Assembly (NCBI GenBank): GCA_001312325.1
Contig: BBDJ01000027.1
Coordinates: forward strand, 1 to 64,000
DNA: 64,000 nucleotides
From: Lysinibacillus pakistanensis
GTDB taxonomy: Bacteria > Bacillota > Bacilli > Bacillales_A > Planococcaceae
Direction of reading: 5' to 3'
The position numbers and the translations under genes are program-made. The notes under the pieces are model-generated. The model saw only the letters and a list, made by a program, of their open reading frames with translations. It had not been told where the DNA came from and did not search any database. Positions 26,194 to 36,985 of the stretch are shown here, piece after piece (positions within the stretch are counted from its first letter, which is position 1; every line of letters starts with the position of its first letter).

Positions 26194-27288
26194 ATGCTAC
26201 TTGGTGTTTTTATCACAATCTACATCATAAATTTAGCTTTACAAGTTTTTATTCCCTATATCGTACGAGAAACAATTATCTTTGGTGTTACTGTGCCTGA
26301 GCAGAATGTAAAACATCCTACATTAAGGAATATGAAAAAGCATTATGCACAAATAGTAGGAATATTCGGGATTGTGTTTTTAATAGTTATGATTGTGGGC
26401 TTTTCTTTTGTACAATCTACCTTCATTCAAGGGAATTTACTACTGGGGTGCTTTTTTTGCTATGCTTGCGGTGAGTATGGCACTATATTGGATGAACCAT
26501 CATAAAGTTTTAAAACTTAAAAATCAAGAGCAATGGGGCTTGCATATCAAGCAAGTACGCTCTGTTGATTTAACAGCACGTAGCAGAGATGAAATGCTGC
26601 CATGGCCATTTTATGTAGCACCTTTAGGAGTAACAATCTTTTTAATCATCTTTACTTTGCTACATTACGAACAAATACCAGATAAAATAGCTGTTCATTG
26701 GGGGTCAAGAGGTGAGGCAGATTCTTGGAGAAATAAATCGTATTTTACAGCCTTATCTTTACCATTGATTATGCTAATGATGCAATGTATGATGTGGGGA
26801 GTTGTTGATTCTATAAAGCGTTCAGCGATTAAATTAGCTGTTAATCGTAAGGAGGAATCGTTGGAGGATCAACTGAAAAGTCGAAAATATATGAGTTGGA
26901 GTATTATGCTAATAAGCTATACGTTAACAATTCTATTTACGGTGCTACAGCTTAGCAATATTTATCCTTCAATAGCTGAAGGCAATAACTTTTACCGTTA
27001 TTTATTTTTTATTTAGTAATTATTCTAGGCTCTCTACTTGCTTATGCATGGAAAAAAACGTCAGTTGCGTGTGAAGTTTGAAGAAAATTCCGATTCTAAA
27101 GTAATGGATTTGGATGATGACCGCTTTTGGAAAGGCGGATTAATCTATATGAATAAGCAGGACCTTCTGTTTTTGTAGAGAAACGCTTTGGCATAGGCTG
27201 GACGATGAATCTTGCAAATCCAAGAGGCTATATTGTCATTGGATTACCACTTCTTATTATGCTGTTAATTTGTATCTTTGCACTCTAA
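26194..27288 (+). CDS. DUF1648/DUF5808 multi-pass membrane protein
   Basis: About 364 residues after repair. Membrane helices near the N-terminus (LLGVFITIYIINLALQVFIP; VGIFGIVFLIVMIVGFSFV), the DUF1648 signature YEQIPDKIAVHWGSRGEADS, and the DUF5808 motif DDDRFWKGGLIYMNKQDPSV...EKRFGIGWTMNLANP at the C-terminus. Breaks: seven T at 26452 (six), a base near 27010-27015, seven A at 27052 (six), and one missing C near 27163. YtrA-type GntR plus DUF1648 pairs are common in Bacilli, where they respond to envelope stress; the substrate is unknown. Confidence 0.82.
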
Positions 27289-27362
27289 AAACCTCTCGCT
27301 GTTGCAGGAATGTAATGCAAACATTTTGCATTGCACCTGCATAAAATAGGGGAGTTTTTTTT
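27289..27362 (+). terminator. Terminator region after DUF1648 gene
   Basis: A hairpin from TGCAGG (27303) to CCTGCA (27341) with an inner AATGCAAA/TTGCATT stem, followed by GGGGAG and eight T that can also pair with the upstream CCTCTC. Ends the GntR operon before the two-component genes. Confidence 0.6.
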
Positions 27363-27426
27363 GTCTCCAAAAAGTAACATATGATAAATTTTAAGGAGCG
27401 TAAGGAAAAATGGAGGGTCAAATTAT

Positions 27427-28098
27427 ATGAAAATTCTTGTTGTGGATGACGATGTGCACATCTTACAGCTTGTGAATATATATCTTACAAAAGAGGGCTA
27501 TCAGGTTTTACAGGCGGAAAATGGACAGCAGGCACTACAATTACTTAAGGGGAGCTTACCTGATTTAGCAATTGTAGATGTGATGATGCCTGGAATGGAT
27601 GGTTTTACACTTACGGAGATCTTGAGTCAAGATTACGATATTCCTGTTTTGCTGTTAACTGCAAAAGGAGAGCTTGAAGATAAGGAACGAGGATTTTTAG
27701 CAGGCTCAGATGACTATGTTGTGAAACCTTTTGAACCAAGGGAATTGTTATTTCGTATAGCGGCTATATTACGTAGATTAGATAAAAAAAATCAAATTAC
27801 TATCCAAGTAGGTAGGCTAATCATTGACCGTCGAAGCTTTGAGGTTGTCATTGGAGAAGATACATTAGTTTTGCCATTAAAGGAATTTGAGCTACTTGCT
27901 TTACTCGCCTCACGTCCAAATCAGGTATTTACACGTAGTTTCATTATGGCACAAGTGTGGGGCTATGATTATGAAGGTGATGAGCAAACGTTAAATACGC
28001 ATATGAAGCGCATTCGAGAGAGATTGCACCACTATATAACAGATGTTGAGATTACAACAGTGCGTGGTGTTGGTTATAAGCTTGAGGTTATTACATGA
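27427..28098 (+). CDS. OmpR-family response regulator
   Basis: 223 residues, intact. Receiver domain with acidic pocket DDD (8-10), phosphoacceptor Asp in LAIVDVMMPGMDGF (~51), Thr in LLLTAKGE and Lys in DDYVVKPFEPREL; C-terminal winged HTH (PLKEFELLALLASRPNQVFT ... MKRIRERLHHYITDVEITTV). Overlaps the kinase gene by ATGA at 28095, so they form a classical pair. Target genes unknown; the small oxidase-like gene at 29543 follows immediately. Confidence 0.95.
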   Translation: MKILVVDDDVHILQLVNIYLTKEGYQVLQAENGQQALQLLKGSLPDLAIVDVMMPGMDGFTLTEILSQDYDIPVLLLTAKGELEDKERGFLAGSDDYVVKPFEPRELLFRIAAILRRLDKKNQITIQVGRLIIDRRSFEVVIGEDTLVLPLKEFELLALLASRPNQVFTRSFIMAQVWGYDYEGDEQTLNTHMKRIRERLHHYITDVEITTVRGVGYKLEVIT

Positions 28099-29468
28099 TG
28101 AAAACATTATATAGTAAATTTGTAATCACAACGATGCTTGTTATGGTTGGTAGCTTGTGTATAGGCTTTCTAGCGACAAATACTTATTATCATCAAGTTG
28201 TAAAGGAAAAAAATGATGCTAAAAATGTGAATATTGCGCGGGAAATTGCGAGCTATATAGAGACCACAAAGCCTGAAGACCTTGATAAATATTTCACAAC
28301 TTTAGGCGGAATTGGCTACCAAATCTATGTTACAGATGGTGATGAAGGGCAATTTTTTGGTGGTGAATACCGTGATAAATCACTGTCATCTAAGGTAGTT
28401 GATCGTGTTATAGGTGGGGAAATTTATCATGGTATGCGTGAATTTCCTAAAGAGACATTTGTGACAGGCTTTTTTGCGAATGAGCTTATTAATACGATAG
28501 GTGTACCATTTACAATTGAAAATAAGCATTATGCATTGTTTTTAAGACCTGATATTCGATTATTATTCTCTGAGGTTCATACAATCCTAGCGGGGCTTAT
28601 TTTAGTAATGACGATCCTTAGCTTATTAGCCATGCTATTATTTGCTAAAGCATTAATTCGCCCCATCACAAAGCTAACTGAGGCCACACATCAACTAGCC
28701 CATGAAAAATTTGATACGTTATTGAATATTGATCGTGCAGATGAGATTGGGCAGCTGGCAATTAGCTTTAATGTCATGACAGAAAAATTACAGGAAAATG
28801 ATCGCATGCGTAAGGAGTTTATTAGTAATGTATCACATGATTTTCAGTCACCATTGCTAAATATTCAAGGTTATATAGATTTATTAAAGAATCCTTCGCT
28901 AACAGAACAGGAGCGGCAGGAATATACAATGATTATTGAACTGGAAACAAAGCGCCTTTCTACATTAACGAAGCAGTTACTTTTGCTGACTTCATTGGAT
29001 CAATCTACAAGATTATTAAAGCGTGAACCTTATCGCTTAGATGAGCAATTGAGGGAGACTGTTAGCAAGTATCGCTGGCAACTTGAGGAGGCAAATATGC
29101 AATTAACCTATCAGCTTGTGCCCCTTATTTATAGCGGTGATGCAGGACTGCTACAAAATGTTTGGGATAATTTGTTGACCAATGCTATTAAATATAATGT
29201 CGAGAACGGAGAAATTCATATTCGTTTACTGGAGCAATCGACCTATGTTGAGGTACTAATCGAGGATAGTGGTATAGGAATAACGACTAATCAATTACAG
29301 CAAGTATTTGATCGTTTTTATCGAGTAGATGCTTCAAGAACAAAGCAAGGGACTGGGCTTGGGCTAGCTATTGTTAAACAAATTGTAGAGCTACATGAAG
29401 GCTCAGTTCAGATGGAAAGTGTTATTCATTCTGGTACAAAGGTTTTTATCCGTTTACCAAAATTGTAA
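28095..29468 (+). CDS. Sensor histidine kinase
   Basis: 457 residues, intact. First membrane helix ~7-28, an extracellular sensor loop, second helix ~165-185, HAMP (ALIRPITKLTEATHQLAHEK), HisKA H-box SNVSHDFQSPLLNIQGYIDL (His phosphoacceptor), then HATPase N box VWDNLLTNAIKYN, G1 EDSGIGI and G2 GTGLGLAIVKQIVELHEG. Residue after the H-box His is D-F-Q-S-P, a slight variant of D-L-R/K-T-P. Partner of the overlapping response regulator; signal unknown. Confidence 0.95.
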   Translation: MMKTLYSKFVITTMLVMVGSLCIGFLATNTYYHQVVKEKNDAKNVNIAREIASYIETTKPEDLDKYFTTLGGIGYQIYVTDGDEGQFFGGEYRDKSLSSKVVDRVIGGEIYHGMREFPKETFVTGFFANELINTIGVPFTIENKHYALFLRPDIRLLFSEVHTILAGLILVMTILSLLAMLLFAKALIRPITKLTEATHQLAHEKFDTLLNIDRADEIGQLAISFNVMTEKLQENDRMRKEFISNVSHDFQSPLLNIQGYIDLLKNPSLTEQERQEYTMIIELETKRLSTLTKQLLLLTSLDQSTRLLKREPYRLDEQLRETVSKYRWQLEEANMQLTYQLVPLIYSGDAGLLQNVWDNLLTNAIKYNVENGEIHIRLLEQSTYVEVLIEDSGIGITTNQLQQVFDRFYRVDASRTKQGTGLGLAIVKQIVELHEGSVQMESVIHSGTKVFIRLPKL

Positions 29469-29542
29469 TAAGGAGTTCATGTAAAGTTCATGTTCCCCCA
29501 ATAAACTACTGATAGTTGAAAAAGCTTAGGGGGAATTATCGA

Positions 29543-29948
29543 ATGGAACAAAAATGGAGTTTACGTTTAATACGCCTTGCTGCAATTTTTGCGTTGTTTG
29601 GAACGTATCTGGGTTCACATATGTCCGGTTCAGGAAGTTATCAATTTAGACCAATACATGCACACGTTTTACTAGTAGGCTGGTTAAGTATGTTTGCATG
29701 GGGAATTTTTTTACCGTGCGTTCAAAGTGAAATCTCAAAAATTGGTAACTATACATGGCTGGACAGCTATTTTAGGTGTTTTTGGCTTAACGTTAGGGAT
29801 GTGGTTTTACAATTTAAACCCATTCAATTTTAGCAGTACATTTACATTAATTTTCTTTATTGTAGGTGGGACAACCTTGTTAATAAGCTTTGCATTATTT
29901 ATCGTTGTAACATTTATGATTCAACAAAAAGAAGAAATGAAAATGTAA
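29543..29948 (+). CDS. Small heme-copper-oxidase-subunit-I-like membrane protein
   Basis: About 134 residues with four membrane helices when seven T near 29706-29712 are read as six (SMFAWGIFYRAFKVKSQKLV). LRLIRLAAIFALFGTYLGSH, FRPIHAHVLLVGWLSMF, LVTIHGWTAILGVFGLTLGM and a C-terminal helix (FTLIFFIVGGTTLLISFALF) ending in a short charged tail. It looks like a truncated relative of subunit I with His in H-A-H and I-H-G-W, often annotated cytochrome-c-oxidase-like in Bacilli. It lies 75 bp behind the kinase with GGGGGAATTATC. Too short to be an oxidase; a heme-binding accessory is possible. Confidence 0.7.
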
Positions 29949-29954
29949 GGCTAA

Positions 29955-29990
29955 TACCGTGTCACATTTAGCTAGTAGGTGACACGGTAT
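29955..29990. terminator. Bidirectional terminator ATACCGTGTCAC/GTGACACGGTAT
   Basis: Perfect 12-bp stem with a 12-base loop, between the convergent oxidase-like and SEL1 genes. Confidence 0.75.
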
Positions 29991-30004
29991 CCTCGCTTAA
30001 TTGG

Positions 30005-32034
30005 CTATTCTTTTATATTTTCGAGAGACATCTTTAGCCATTTTGTTGCCTCATTATAATCTTGAGCAACACCCAGCCCCTTTTTATACAGCATACCTAG
30101 CTGAAATTGGGCCTTTTGATGGCTTGATTAGCAGCTAGACGATAAAGTTGAGCGGCCTTTACAAAATCCTTAGGGACACCCTGTCCATGACAATGCATTT
30201 GAGCTAATTGATATCGTGCTTTAGCATGCCCCTGTGCTGCAGCCTGTTCAATCCATTTCGCAGCCTCAGTATAATCCTGTTCGACCCCTTTTCCTTTATC
30301 AAATAAATTTCCAAGCTGGTATTGAGCACCTGCATGCCCTTGAATGGCTGCTAGCCGATAACAGCGCCGTGCCTCTTCTAAATCTTGTTCAATTCCTAAG
30401 CCCTGTTCATATAAAAGTCCCAATTGGTATTCTGCATGAATATGAGACTGATCCGTGGCTGCCCTCCACCATTTCGCAGCCTCCCTATAATTTAATGTGC
30501 CACCAGCTTCATTTACATATAATAATCCAAGCTCGTACTGGGCATCGGCATAGCCTTTTTCTGCGGCTTTTTTTAAAATAAGGTAAGGCTTTGTCAGACT
30601 GCTCAAGCTGATATACATACATACGCCCAAGCTCAAAGCCTGCACTTATATGTCCATGACTAGCGGCGAGCTGCAACCATTTTTCAGCTAAAGCTATATC
30701 TTTTTCCTTTTGATACAGTAGACCGAGACAATATTGAGCATTTGTATGCCCACTATGTGCCGCAAGCTTAAACCACTTAATAGCCTCTACTTGGTCCTGA
30801 GCAATACCTTGACCTGTGTTATAGAGCATGGCTAATTGAAATTCTGCATTCGTGTGGTCTTGGAGTGCTGCCATGTGGAACCATCTAGCAGCTTCTTCAA
30901 AATTTTGTGTGATACCACGACCTTTTAGATACATGTAGCCGAGATTATACTGGGCACTTGCATCACCTGCTAAGGCGGCCATTTCAAAATAGGTCATCGC
31001 CTCTTCATAGCTTTGCTCTACACCTGTTCCGTTATGATAAAGAAATCCAAGGTTATTTTGAGCACTTGTATTGCCTTGATTGGCTGCAGAAATATACCAT
31101 TTTGCTGCCTCAAAAAAAATCTACAGGTACACCTAGTCCTTGATTAAAAAGTACGCCTAAATTATACTGAGCATCAGCATTTCCTAAATTCGCAGCCTCT
31201 TTATAGTAATGAGCTGCTTTCTCATAATCTTGCGAGACACCCTGTCCTAAATGATAAAGTACTCCTAAACTATATAAAGCATTTACATCTTTTTGCTCCG
31301 CAGCTCTCTCATACCATTTTCTTGCTAGAATATAATCTTTTTTTGACACCGCGACCGTGATTATAAAGCACCCCTAAATTATATTGGGCGCTTGGATTGC
31401 CCTGTTTTGCTGTCATCTCGAACCAGTCTGCTGAATTTTTATAGGCCTCTACTGACTGATGCTCTTGATGTAGTATATTGCCATTTAAAATGGATGTTAA
31501 ATCTTCAAAATTAGAGTTTTTACTTGGTAATTTGGCCTTGAAGCTTCGATCGTAGCGTTTAAGAAACCACTCTACAATATCACTTAAATAATCAAGAACA
31601 ATTTTCGCAGCCTTTGCCTCGACAACCTCATTGCTTTGACTGGAGGCCATTTTATTCACAAGGTTCATTAGTAAATAGATACGGCGTGGATGTATTTTAG
31701 CAACAAAATTACGTTGATTAAGTAAAGAATGTACGCTTTTTACCCTAGGTTCCACTTGCATTTCTAATTTATAAATTTCATATAAAATTTCCTCTAGTAC
31801 GAGAAGTGATTTATGTAGGGATAGAGCTGGCTTCGAAATAGCGAATGCATTTGCATCCTGTAAATTTTCAGCTAAATTTAGGAAGGATAGTGCTCTTACT
31901 TTCTTACATTGATCTTGTAGGATTTCCTCTTGCCTGACGATTGTCCTCACCTCTTTCATTCTCTTTTTTTCATATATCGGGAAAATATCTATATTATTGA
32001 TATGTTTAATGGGATTCATCAGTTGAATTGTCAT
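30005..32034 (-). CDS. SEL1-repeat protein with DUF4145-like N-terminus
   Basis: About 675 residues. The N-terminal ~200 residues are helical (SLLVLEEILYEIYKLEMQVE ... RRIYLLMNLVNKMASSQSNE), DUF4145/HEPN-like. Then 13 tandem ~36-residue SEL1 repeats of the pattern AAxWYxxAAxQGxAxAQYxLGxLYxxGxGVxxDYxxA, forming a TPR-like solenoid for protein binding. No signal peptide or membrane helix. Breaks: seven T near 31328, eight A near 31116 and seven T near 30564, each one too long, and one missing G near 30125; the last repeat ends LGVAQDYNEATKWLKMSLEN at 30005. Partner unknown. The start may be the later MKEVRTIVRQ rather than 32034. Confidence 0.85.
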
Positions 32035-32136
32035 CGTTACATGATACTATGTGATATAAGGGAGAAATTCAAAAAGAATTGTTAAAAAGTTCATCTGCCA
32101 AAGCTTCATTTTAGTGCCGTCCGGAGGATAGAAATA

Positions 32137-32851
32137 ATGAAAAATATTGCAGCCATTATTCCAGCATTTAATCCACAATCTTCATTAATAACATATGTAC
32201 ATCAGCTTTTAACAACAACGATTTCACAAATTATTATCGTTAATGATGGTAGCGATGATAAATATGCAAATATTTTCGAAGAGCTGAAGAGCATTAATGG
32301 CTGCCGAGTGTTAGAGCATGATAAAAATATTGGAAAGGGCGGCGCATTGAAAACGGCATTTTCTTATATATGGTCTCAAAAAAAATCAGTTTCAAGGTGT
32401 AATAACTGTCGGTGCTCACAATCAACATACAGTGCAAGATGTAAAATTGGTATTAACGATGACAAAGGTATTCTCAGAAGGGATTGTGCTAGGGGTACGT
32501 AATTTTCATTCATCGGACAGTACCCTTTTATCCTACTGGGGAAATCGCGCAACAAGCTTGTTTTTTGAGCTTCTTTACCATAAAAAGCTAATGGATACTC
32601 AGACTGGCCTAAGGTATATCTCTATAAAAGAACTTCCATGGTTGCTGCGAGTAAAGGGAGCACGTTATGATTATGATACAAATATGCTAGTTGCTGCACT
32701 TAAAAGAAAGTGTCCAATTTTTGAGGTGGAGATTGGGCAATTACGTTTAAAGAAAAACACCATTATTCAATATGATGAAATAACAAATGCAGGAACAATT
32801 ATTACTAAAATGCTTATGAATTATTTAAAACCAAGGGACAATAATCAATAA
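32137..32851 (+). CDS. GT2-family glycosyltransferase with degenerate DxD
   Basis: About 237 residues after reading eight A near 32378-32385 as seven (SYIWSQKNQFQGVITVGAHN). GT-A fold: MKNIAAIIPAFNPQSSLITY, IIIVNDGSDDKYANIFEELK, RVLEHDKNIGKGGALKTAFS, later TGLRYISIKELPWLLRVKGA and YDYDTNMLVAALKRKCPI. At the position of the usual catalytic DADGQH the sequence is GAHNQH, so both metal-binding acids are replaced. DPM1-like length without membrane anchor. Either a changed mechanism or loss of activity. The frame break is only eight codons before this motif, so the local sequence deserves rechecking. Confidence 0.8.
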
Positions 32852-32918
32852 GTTTATAAATAAAAAAACAATAATTACTCAAGAACGTAGCGAGTATGGA
32901 AAAAAAGGAGCAATGATG

Positions 32919-33179
32919 ATGGAGTATTCAGATCAGGTAAAAAATCGTGTTAAACGTATGGAAGGCCAGCTACGTGGTATTTTGAAAATGATGGAGGAAG
33001 AAAAGGATTGTAAGGCAGTCATTACCCAATTGTCTGCAGTACGTTCAGCAGTAGATCGTACGGTAGGGGTGATTGTAAGTACAAATCTTTTAGAATGTGT
33101 ACAAAATGCTGAAGGGGATGGCGAGAAAATGAATGAAGCTATTCAGGAAGCCGTGAATTTAGTAGTAAAGAGTCGTTAA
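32919..33179 (+). CDS. CsoR/FrmR-family (DUF156) regulator, CstR-like residues
   Basis: 86 residues, four-helix DNA-binding repressor. KNRVKRMEGQLRGILKMMEE is the family signature; Cys in EKDCKAV and Cys in NLLECVQ are both present, but the Cu(I) ligand His two positions of the CsoR triad is Asn (N-x3-C). The Cys/Cys pair without His matches the persulfide sensor CstR better than copper sensors. ATG at 32919 is best spaced from AAAGGAG among three successive ATGs. No obvious metal or sulfur gene follows; it ends in a terminator. Confidence 0.85.
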   Translation: MEYSDQVKNRVKRMEGQLRGILKMMEEEKDCKAVITQLSAVRSAVDRTVGVIVSTNLLECVQNAEGDGEKMNEAIQEAVNLVVKSR

Positions 33180-33194
33180 ACTTATGGTAAAAAT

Positions 33195-33235
33195 ACCCAC
33201 TAAACTCACTAATTTAGGTGGGTTTTTATTTTTGC
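33195..33235 (+). terminator. Terminator ACCCACTAAA/TTTAGGTGGGT
   Basis: About ten base pairs with one bulge, then T5-A-T5; 15 bp after the CsoR-type gene. Confidence 0.8.
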
Positions 33236-33410
33236 AAAAATATAGTTTATTTCGGTGCTAATACAGAAAAAGTGGGGATTTTAACCTATGGAATTTTATG
33301 GTTTCTTTAGTTAAAAGTCATAGTTAGTGAACTTGTACGATAGATTTATAGTTACTTTTTCTGTTATGCTAATTATTAAGAAGATTACCATAAATGGGAA
33401 GGTGATTATT

Positions 33411-34568
33411 ATGAAAAAAATGGCTGATAGGTGGAGTAGCAATATTGATGTTAAGTCCAACAGCAGCTCTTGCTCAAAATACAGATACTCATCCAGAAAA
33501 TACTTCCCCAGTGATTGCTTATAATGTAGTAGCTAATTCTAAAGTAACGACATGGGATCAATTCACTGCAGAAATCGTCAAGCAATTAAATAATTTCACA
33601 CCAGAAATTAAAATTACATATAGTGGTTCAATGACTAATTTTAAAGATAAATTTATGGATGCCTATGATAAGGCTCAGAAGCAAGCCGTCTATGCGAGTG
33701 GTCATTTGGAAAGTACCGCTATATCTGCGGATTCATCTGGTAATGTGACGTTTAAAGTCAAATATTTCACAAACCAATCACAAGAAGTAGCTGTACAAAA
33801 AAAGATTGATCAAGTATTAAAAACAATTATTAAGCCTTCTATGACAGAATTTGAAAAAGTAAAGGCCATTAATGATTATATTGTATCGAATAGTGAGTAT
33901 GGTACAAAGACAAAGGCTAGTCCTCATAGTGCATATGCGCTGCTAATGGAAGGGCAGGCTGTTTGTCAAGGTTATACGCTAACGGCTTATAAAATGCTGG
34001 AGCAAGTAGGGATCGAATCGAAATATGTTGTTGGCTTTGTTAACGGCAATGAGGACCATGCATGGAATTTAGTGAAGGTCGATGGCAAATGGTATCATTT
34101 AGATACAACATGGAATGATCCTTTACCAAATCGTGTAGGTGTTTCTTCATACGATTATTTTTTTAGTAACAGATGCACAGCTAAAAAAAAGATCATACTT
34201 GGATAACGTCAGATTATCCTGCTGCAACAAGTACAACATATAGTTATATGCAAAATGTTCATTATGCTTATCAAGATAAGAACACATTATACTTTAGCAA
34301 TACAGCAGATAATGATAAGTTGTATAAGCTTGATTTAGCAAGTGGTAAGAAGACTAAAATTATTGATAAGCGTGCCCTCTATATTACTGGTGCGGACAAC
34401 TTTTTGTACTTCAGTGACTTCAGCAATAGCGGTTACTTAACGAAACTAAATCTAAAGACATTAAAAATGGAAGTGCTAGTAAAGCAATCCGTTTCTGATT
34501 TAAGAATTAGTGATAACCATTTAGTTTACAATATGAATAAGAAAGAACAAAAACTTAAAATAAACTAG
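33411..34568 (+). CDS. Secreted transglutaminase-like protein 1
   Basis: About 384 residues. Reading seven A right after the ATG as six gives a clean signal peptide, MKKWLIGGVAILMLSPTAAL-A. The transglutaminase-like domain carries Cys in GQAVCQGYTLTAY, His in EDHAWNLVKV and Asp in WYHLDTTWNDP, the papain-like triad. The C-terminal ~120 residues are beta-propeller-like (NTLYFSNTADNDKLYKLDLA ... NFLYFSDFSNSGYLTKLNLK), DUF5050-type. Two more breaks near 34158 (seven T) and 34182 (eight A). Likely a wall-associated peptidase or crosslinker. Ribosome site GGGAAGGTGATT. Paralogue of the next gene. Confidence 0.85.
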
Positions 34569-34629
34569 GATTCTAAAAAAACATAAAAATTAGGACCTCT
34601 TAAAATTAAATATCTGTAAATAAAATGTA

Positions 34630-34670
34630 AGCACAAAGGAGCTCTCAAGTGAGTTCTTTGTGCTTTTTTT
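34630..34670 (+). terminator. Terminator AGCACAAAG/CTTTGTGCT
   Basis: Long interrupted stem and a seven-T tail between the two transglutaminase-like genes, so the paralogues are transcribed separately. Confidence 0.8.
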
Positions 34671-34710
34671 GTATATAATAAAAAGAGGAAGACGGTTGGA
34701 GGTGAGGATT

Positions 34711-36040
34711 TTGTGGAAAAAAATTAGCCATTATCGTAATAATCGTTATATTTATTGACCCAATTTATACGACTGGAAAAGCAGTTGTCCAACAAGTATT
34801 TACTTGGGCAAAAAAATGATGAAATTGAAACAATGCTGCTCTCAACAAAGGAAAAAATTGTAGATGTCACTGCCAAATTGTCAGAGAATGCCTCTATTGA
34901 AACAGCCACACCTCTAGAAGAGGAACCAGAAGCAAGGGTTGCTGTGACAGCTCCTACGGCTCCGAAGCCTGACGCAAAATTAGTTGTAACAAATGCAAAG
35001 GAAATGCTGATGCAATGTATGCTACTACAGTAGTTTTTCACCAACGTTTGAGATTCAATATAAAGGGAGTACACAACGAATTGAACAGATTGTGGAAGAA
35101 GCCTATGACAATGCTATAAAACGAGATGACTATGTATATGGACATATTAGCAAACACTCAATCAGGTTTGAATATGGTAGAAAAACAGCCACAATTTATG
35201 GTAAACAAAGCTATTTGATGACACCAGATCAAGCAGCATATGTGGAAACAAATATTCAAGATATAGTTGCCTCTATTCAACAAAAATCTTTAAATGATAT
35301 AGAGAAGGTAAGGGCTGTTAATGACTTTATCGTTGCTAACACAGCTTATACTGATCAAACATCTTCAAGCCCACATAGCGCATATACTGTACTGGCTGAG
35401 CATGGAGGGGTTTGTCAAGGATATGCATTGTTAGCACATTCGATGCTCCAAAAGCTAGGTATAGAAACAAAATATATAGTGGGCTATGTTGGACAGGAAG
35501 GACATGCTTGGAATTTAGTCAAGCTGGATGGCCAATGGTATCATCTTGACACAACATGGAATGACCCAGTCCCTGATCGTAAAGGGGCGGTGCGGTATCA
35601 ATACTTTTTAGTGGATGATCGAACGATGGCAAAAGATCATACATGGATCGCTGAAGACTATCCTAAAGCGACGAGTACTAAATATAACTATTTTCATAAT
35701 ATAGACTTTCCGGCTCAGGTAGGGCAGCAAATTTTTTTATAGTGATGTTACTGATGATAATAAACTATATATGCTTGATTTGAAAACAGGTCAGTCAATG
35801 CGTATTTCAAACTCTCGAGCACAATATATCGTGTATGCAGATGGCTGGCTCTACTTTAGCAATTATTCGCATGGCGCGTATTTAACAAAAATTCGTCCTG
35901 ACGGAAGTGGGGAACAGATCCTCAATAGAGAGGATACGAAGGATTTATTTGTAAAAGACGGCTATTTATATTTTACGACAGATGGATTGAAAAAAAATGG
36001 CGCTCTAAATCAAGTATATAAAAGGCCTATGACATTATAA
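34711..36040 (+). CDS. Secreted transglutaminase-like protein 2
   Basis: About 443 residues from TTG 34711 (GGAGGTGAGGATT): MWKKLAIIVIIVIFIDPIYT, a signal or anchor helix. An A/P/E-rich linker with KIVDVTAKLSENASIETATP, then a domain paralogous to gene 1: Cys in GGVCQGYALLAHSM, His in GHAWNLVKLDG, Asp in WYHLDTTWNDP, and DUF5050-like propeller strands (DGWLYFSNYSHGAYLTKIRP). Breaks: seven A near 34717, 34811 and seven T at 35732 (each six), plus two one-base losses near 35005 and 35036. Tandem duplication with divergence; the 3' end overlaps the convergent kinase gene by 6 bp. Confidence 0.82.
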
Positions 36041-36059
36041 ATTGTCATAGGCTCTTTTT
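36025..36059. terminator. Terminator inside two convergent stop regions
   Basis: GCCTATGACA and TGTCATAGGC pair over ten base pairs, with a TCTTTTT tail. The stem includes the last codons of both convergent genes. Confidence 0.75.
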
Positions 36060-36985
36060 GTACGCTCTATAATGTAATAAATAGGCTGATGATGGCATAA
36101 GGAAACCTCAATTTGTGGATACATGGATTTCATTTCCTGAGAGAAGGTTTTAAAAATAATTGGGTTATGCTTAATAGCACCACCGTTGCAATAAAGGGTA
36201 AATGCGCCACCATTATAGCCAATTTTTTTTCAATACTGCACAAGCTAAAAGCACTAATTCATGGGCAGCTTGTATGGATATTTGAATGGCACAAGGATCC
36301 TTTTTAGTTACTGCATCTGCCAAAAATGCGCCCATTTTTGCGAGCTGTGCATTTGTATAAGATGGATTGAACAGCCATGCAGCTAGTTCCGTAACATCTT
36401 GAATGCGTAAGTAATGATAGACTGCATTTTTTTAGGATGGTTGGTTCCCCGCGTCCGTCCTCCATCTTGAAAATAGCACGAATTACTTCTTGTCCTAACC
36501 AATAGCCGCTACCTTCATCCCCTGCGCGATGTCCCCAACCACCAGCGCGTACAATTTTAGAGCCATCAAAGGCATACGCAATGGCACCCGTGCCTGCAAT
36601 GAGTAAAGCACCTGCTTGTTCAGCAGTGACCCCTAGTAAAGTAGCTTGTGCATCATTTTCTATAATAAGTGTATCGACTTGCAATGAAGTAGAGGCGATG
36701 GCCTGTTGAACAATAGCTGATACAATTTCATGATCTTTAGAAGAATCAATCCCAGACAATGCAAAGGTCGCTACCTCAATTTTTGAATCCTCTTGTTTTT
36801 GTAAAAAAATCATATACATTTGCTAGTAAGGATTGCAATACTAATGTAGCTGATTCAGTACCAATAGCTTGATAGTTGGAGCCCTTTGTGGAATTTGAAT
36901 AGTTAATTTCACCAGATTCGGCATGTACGACTGCACAAGCCGTTTTAGTAGCACCACCGTCAACAATAAGGAGCCATTTCGTCAT
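36035..36985 (-). CDS. BadF/BadG-type N-acetylglucosamine kinase-like protein
   Basis: About 315 residues, ASKHA fold. Phosphate 1 motif LLIVDGGATKTACAVV, phosphate 2 VAGTGAIAYAFDG (written LLIAGTGA...), adenosine-side GGWGHRAGDEGSGYWLGQEV, YCNGGAIKHNP near the end. Breaks: seven T near 36807 (six: VYDFLQKQEDSKIEV), seven T near 36428 (PTILKNAVYHYLRI), eight T near 36224 (VLKKIGYNGGAFTL). Starts by ATGA overlap with the lyase stop, so it is the last gene of the ABC/lyase operon. The sugar or other substrate is unproven; GlcNAc kinase is the closest named activity. Confidence 0.82.

Noticed and set aside
36025..36059. Attachment site or small RNA from the inverted repeat
   Set aside because: Stem, T-tail and position between convergent stops are fully explained as a terminator.
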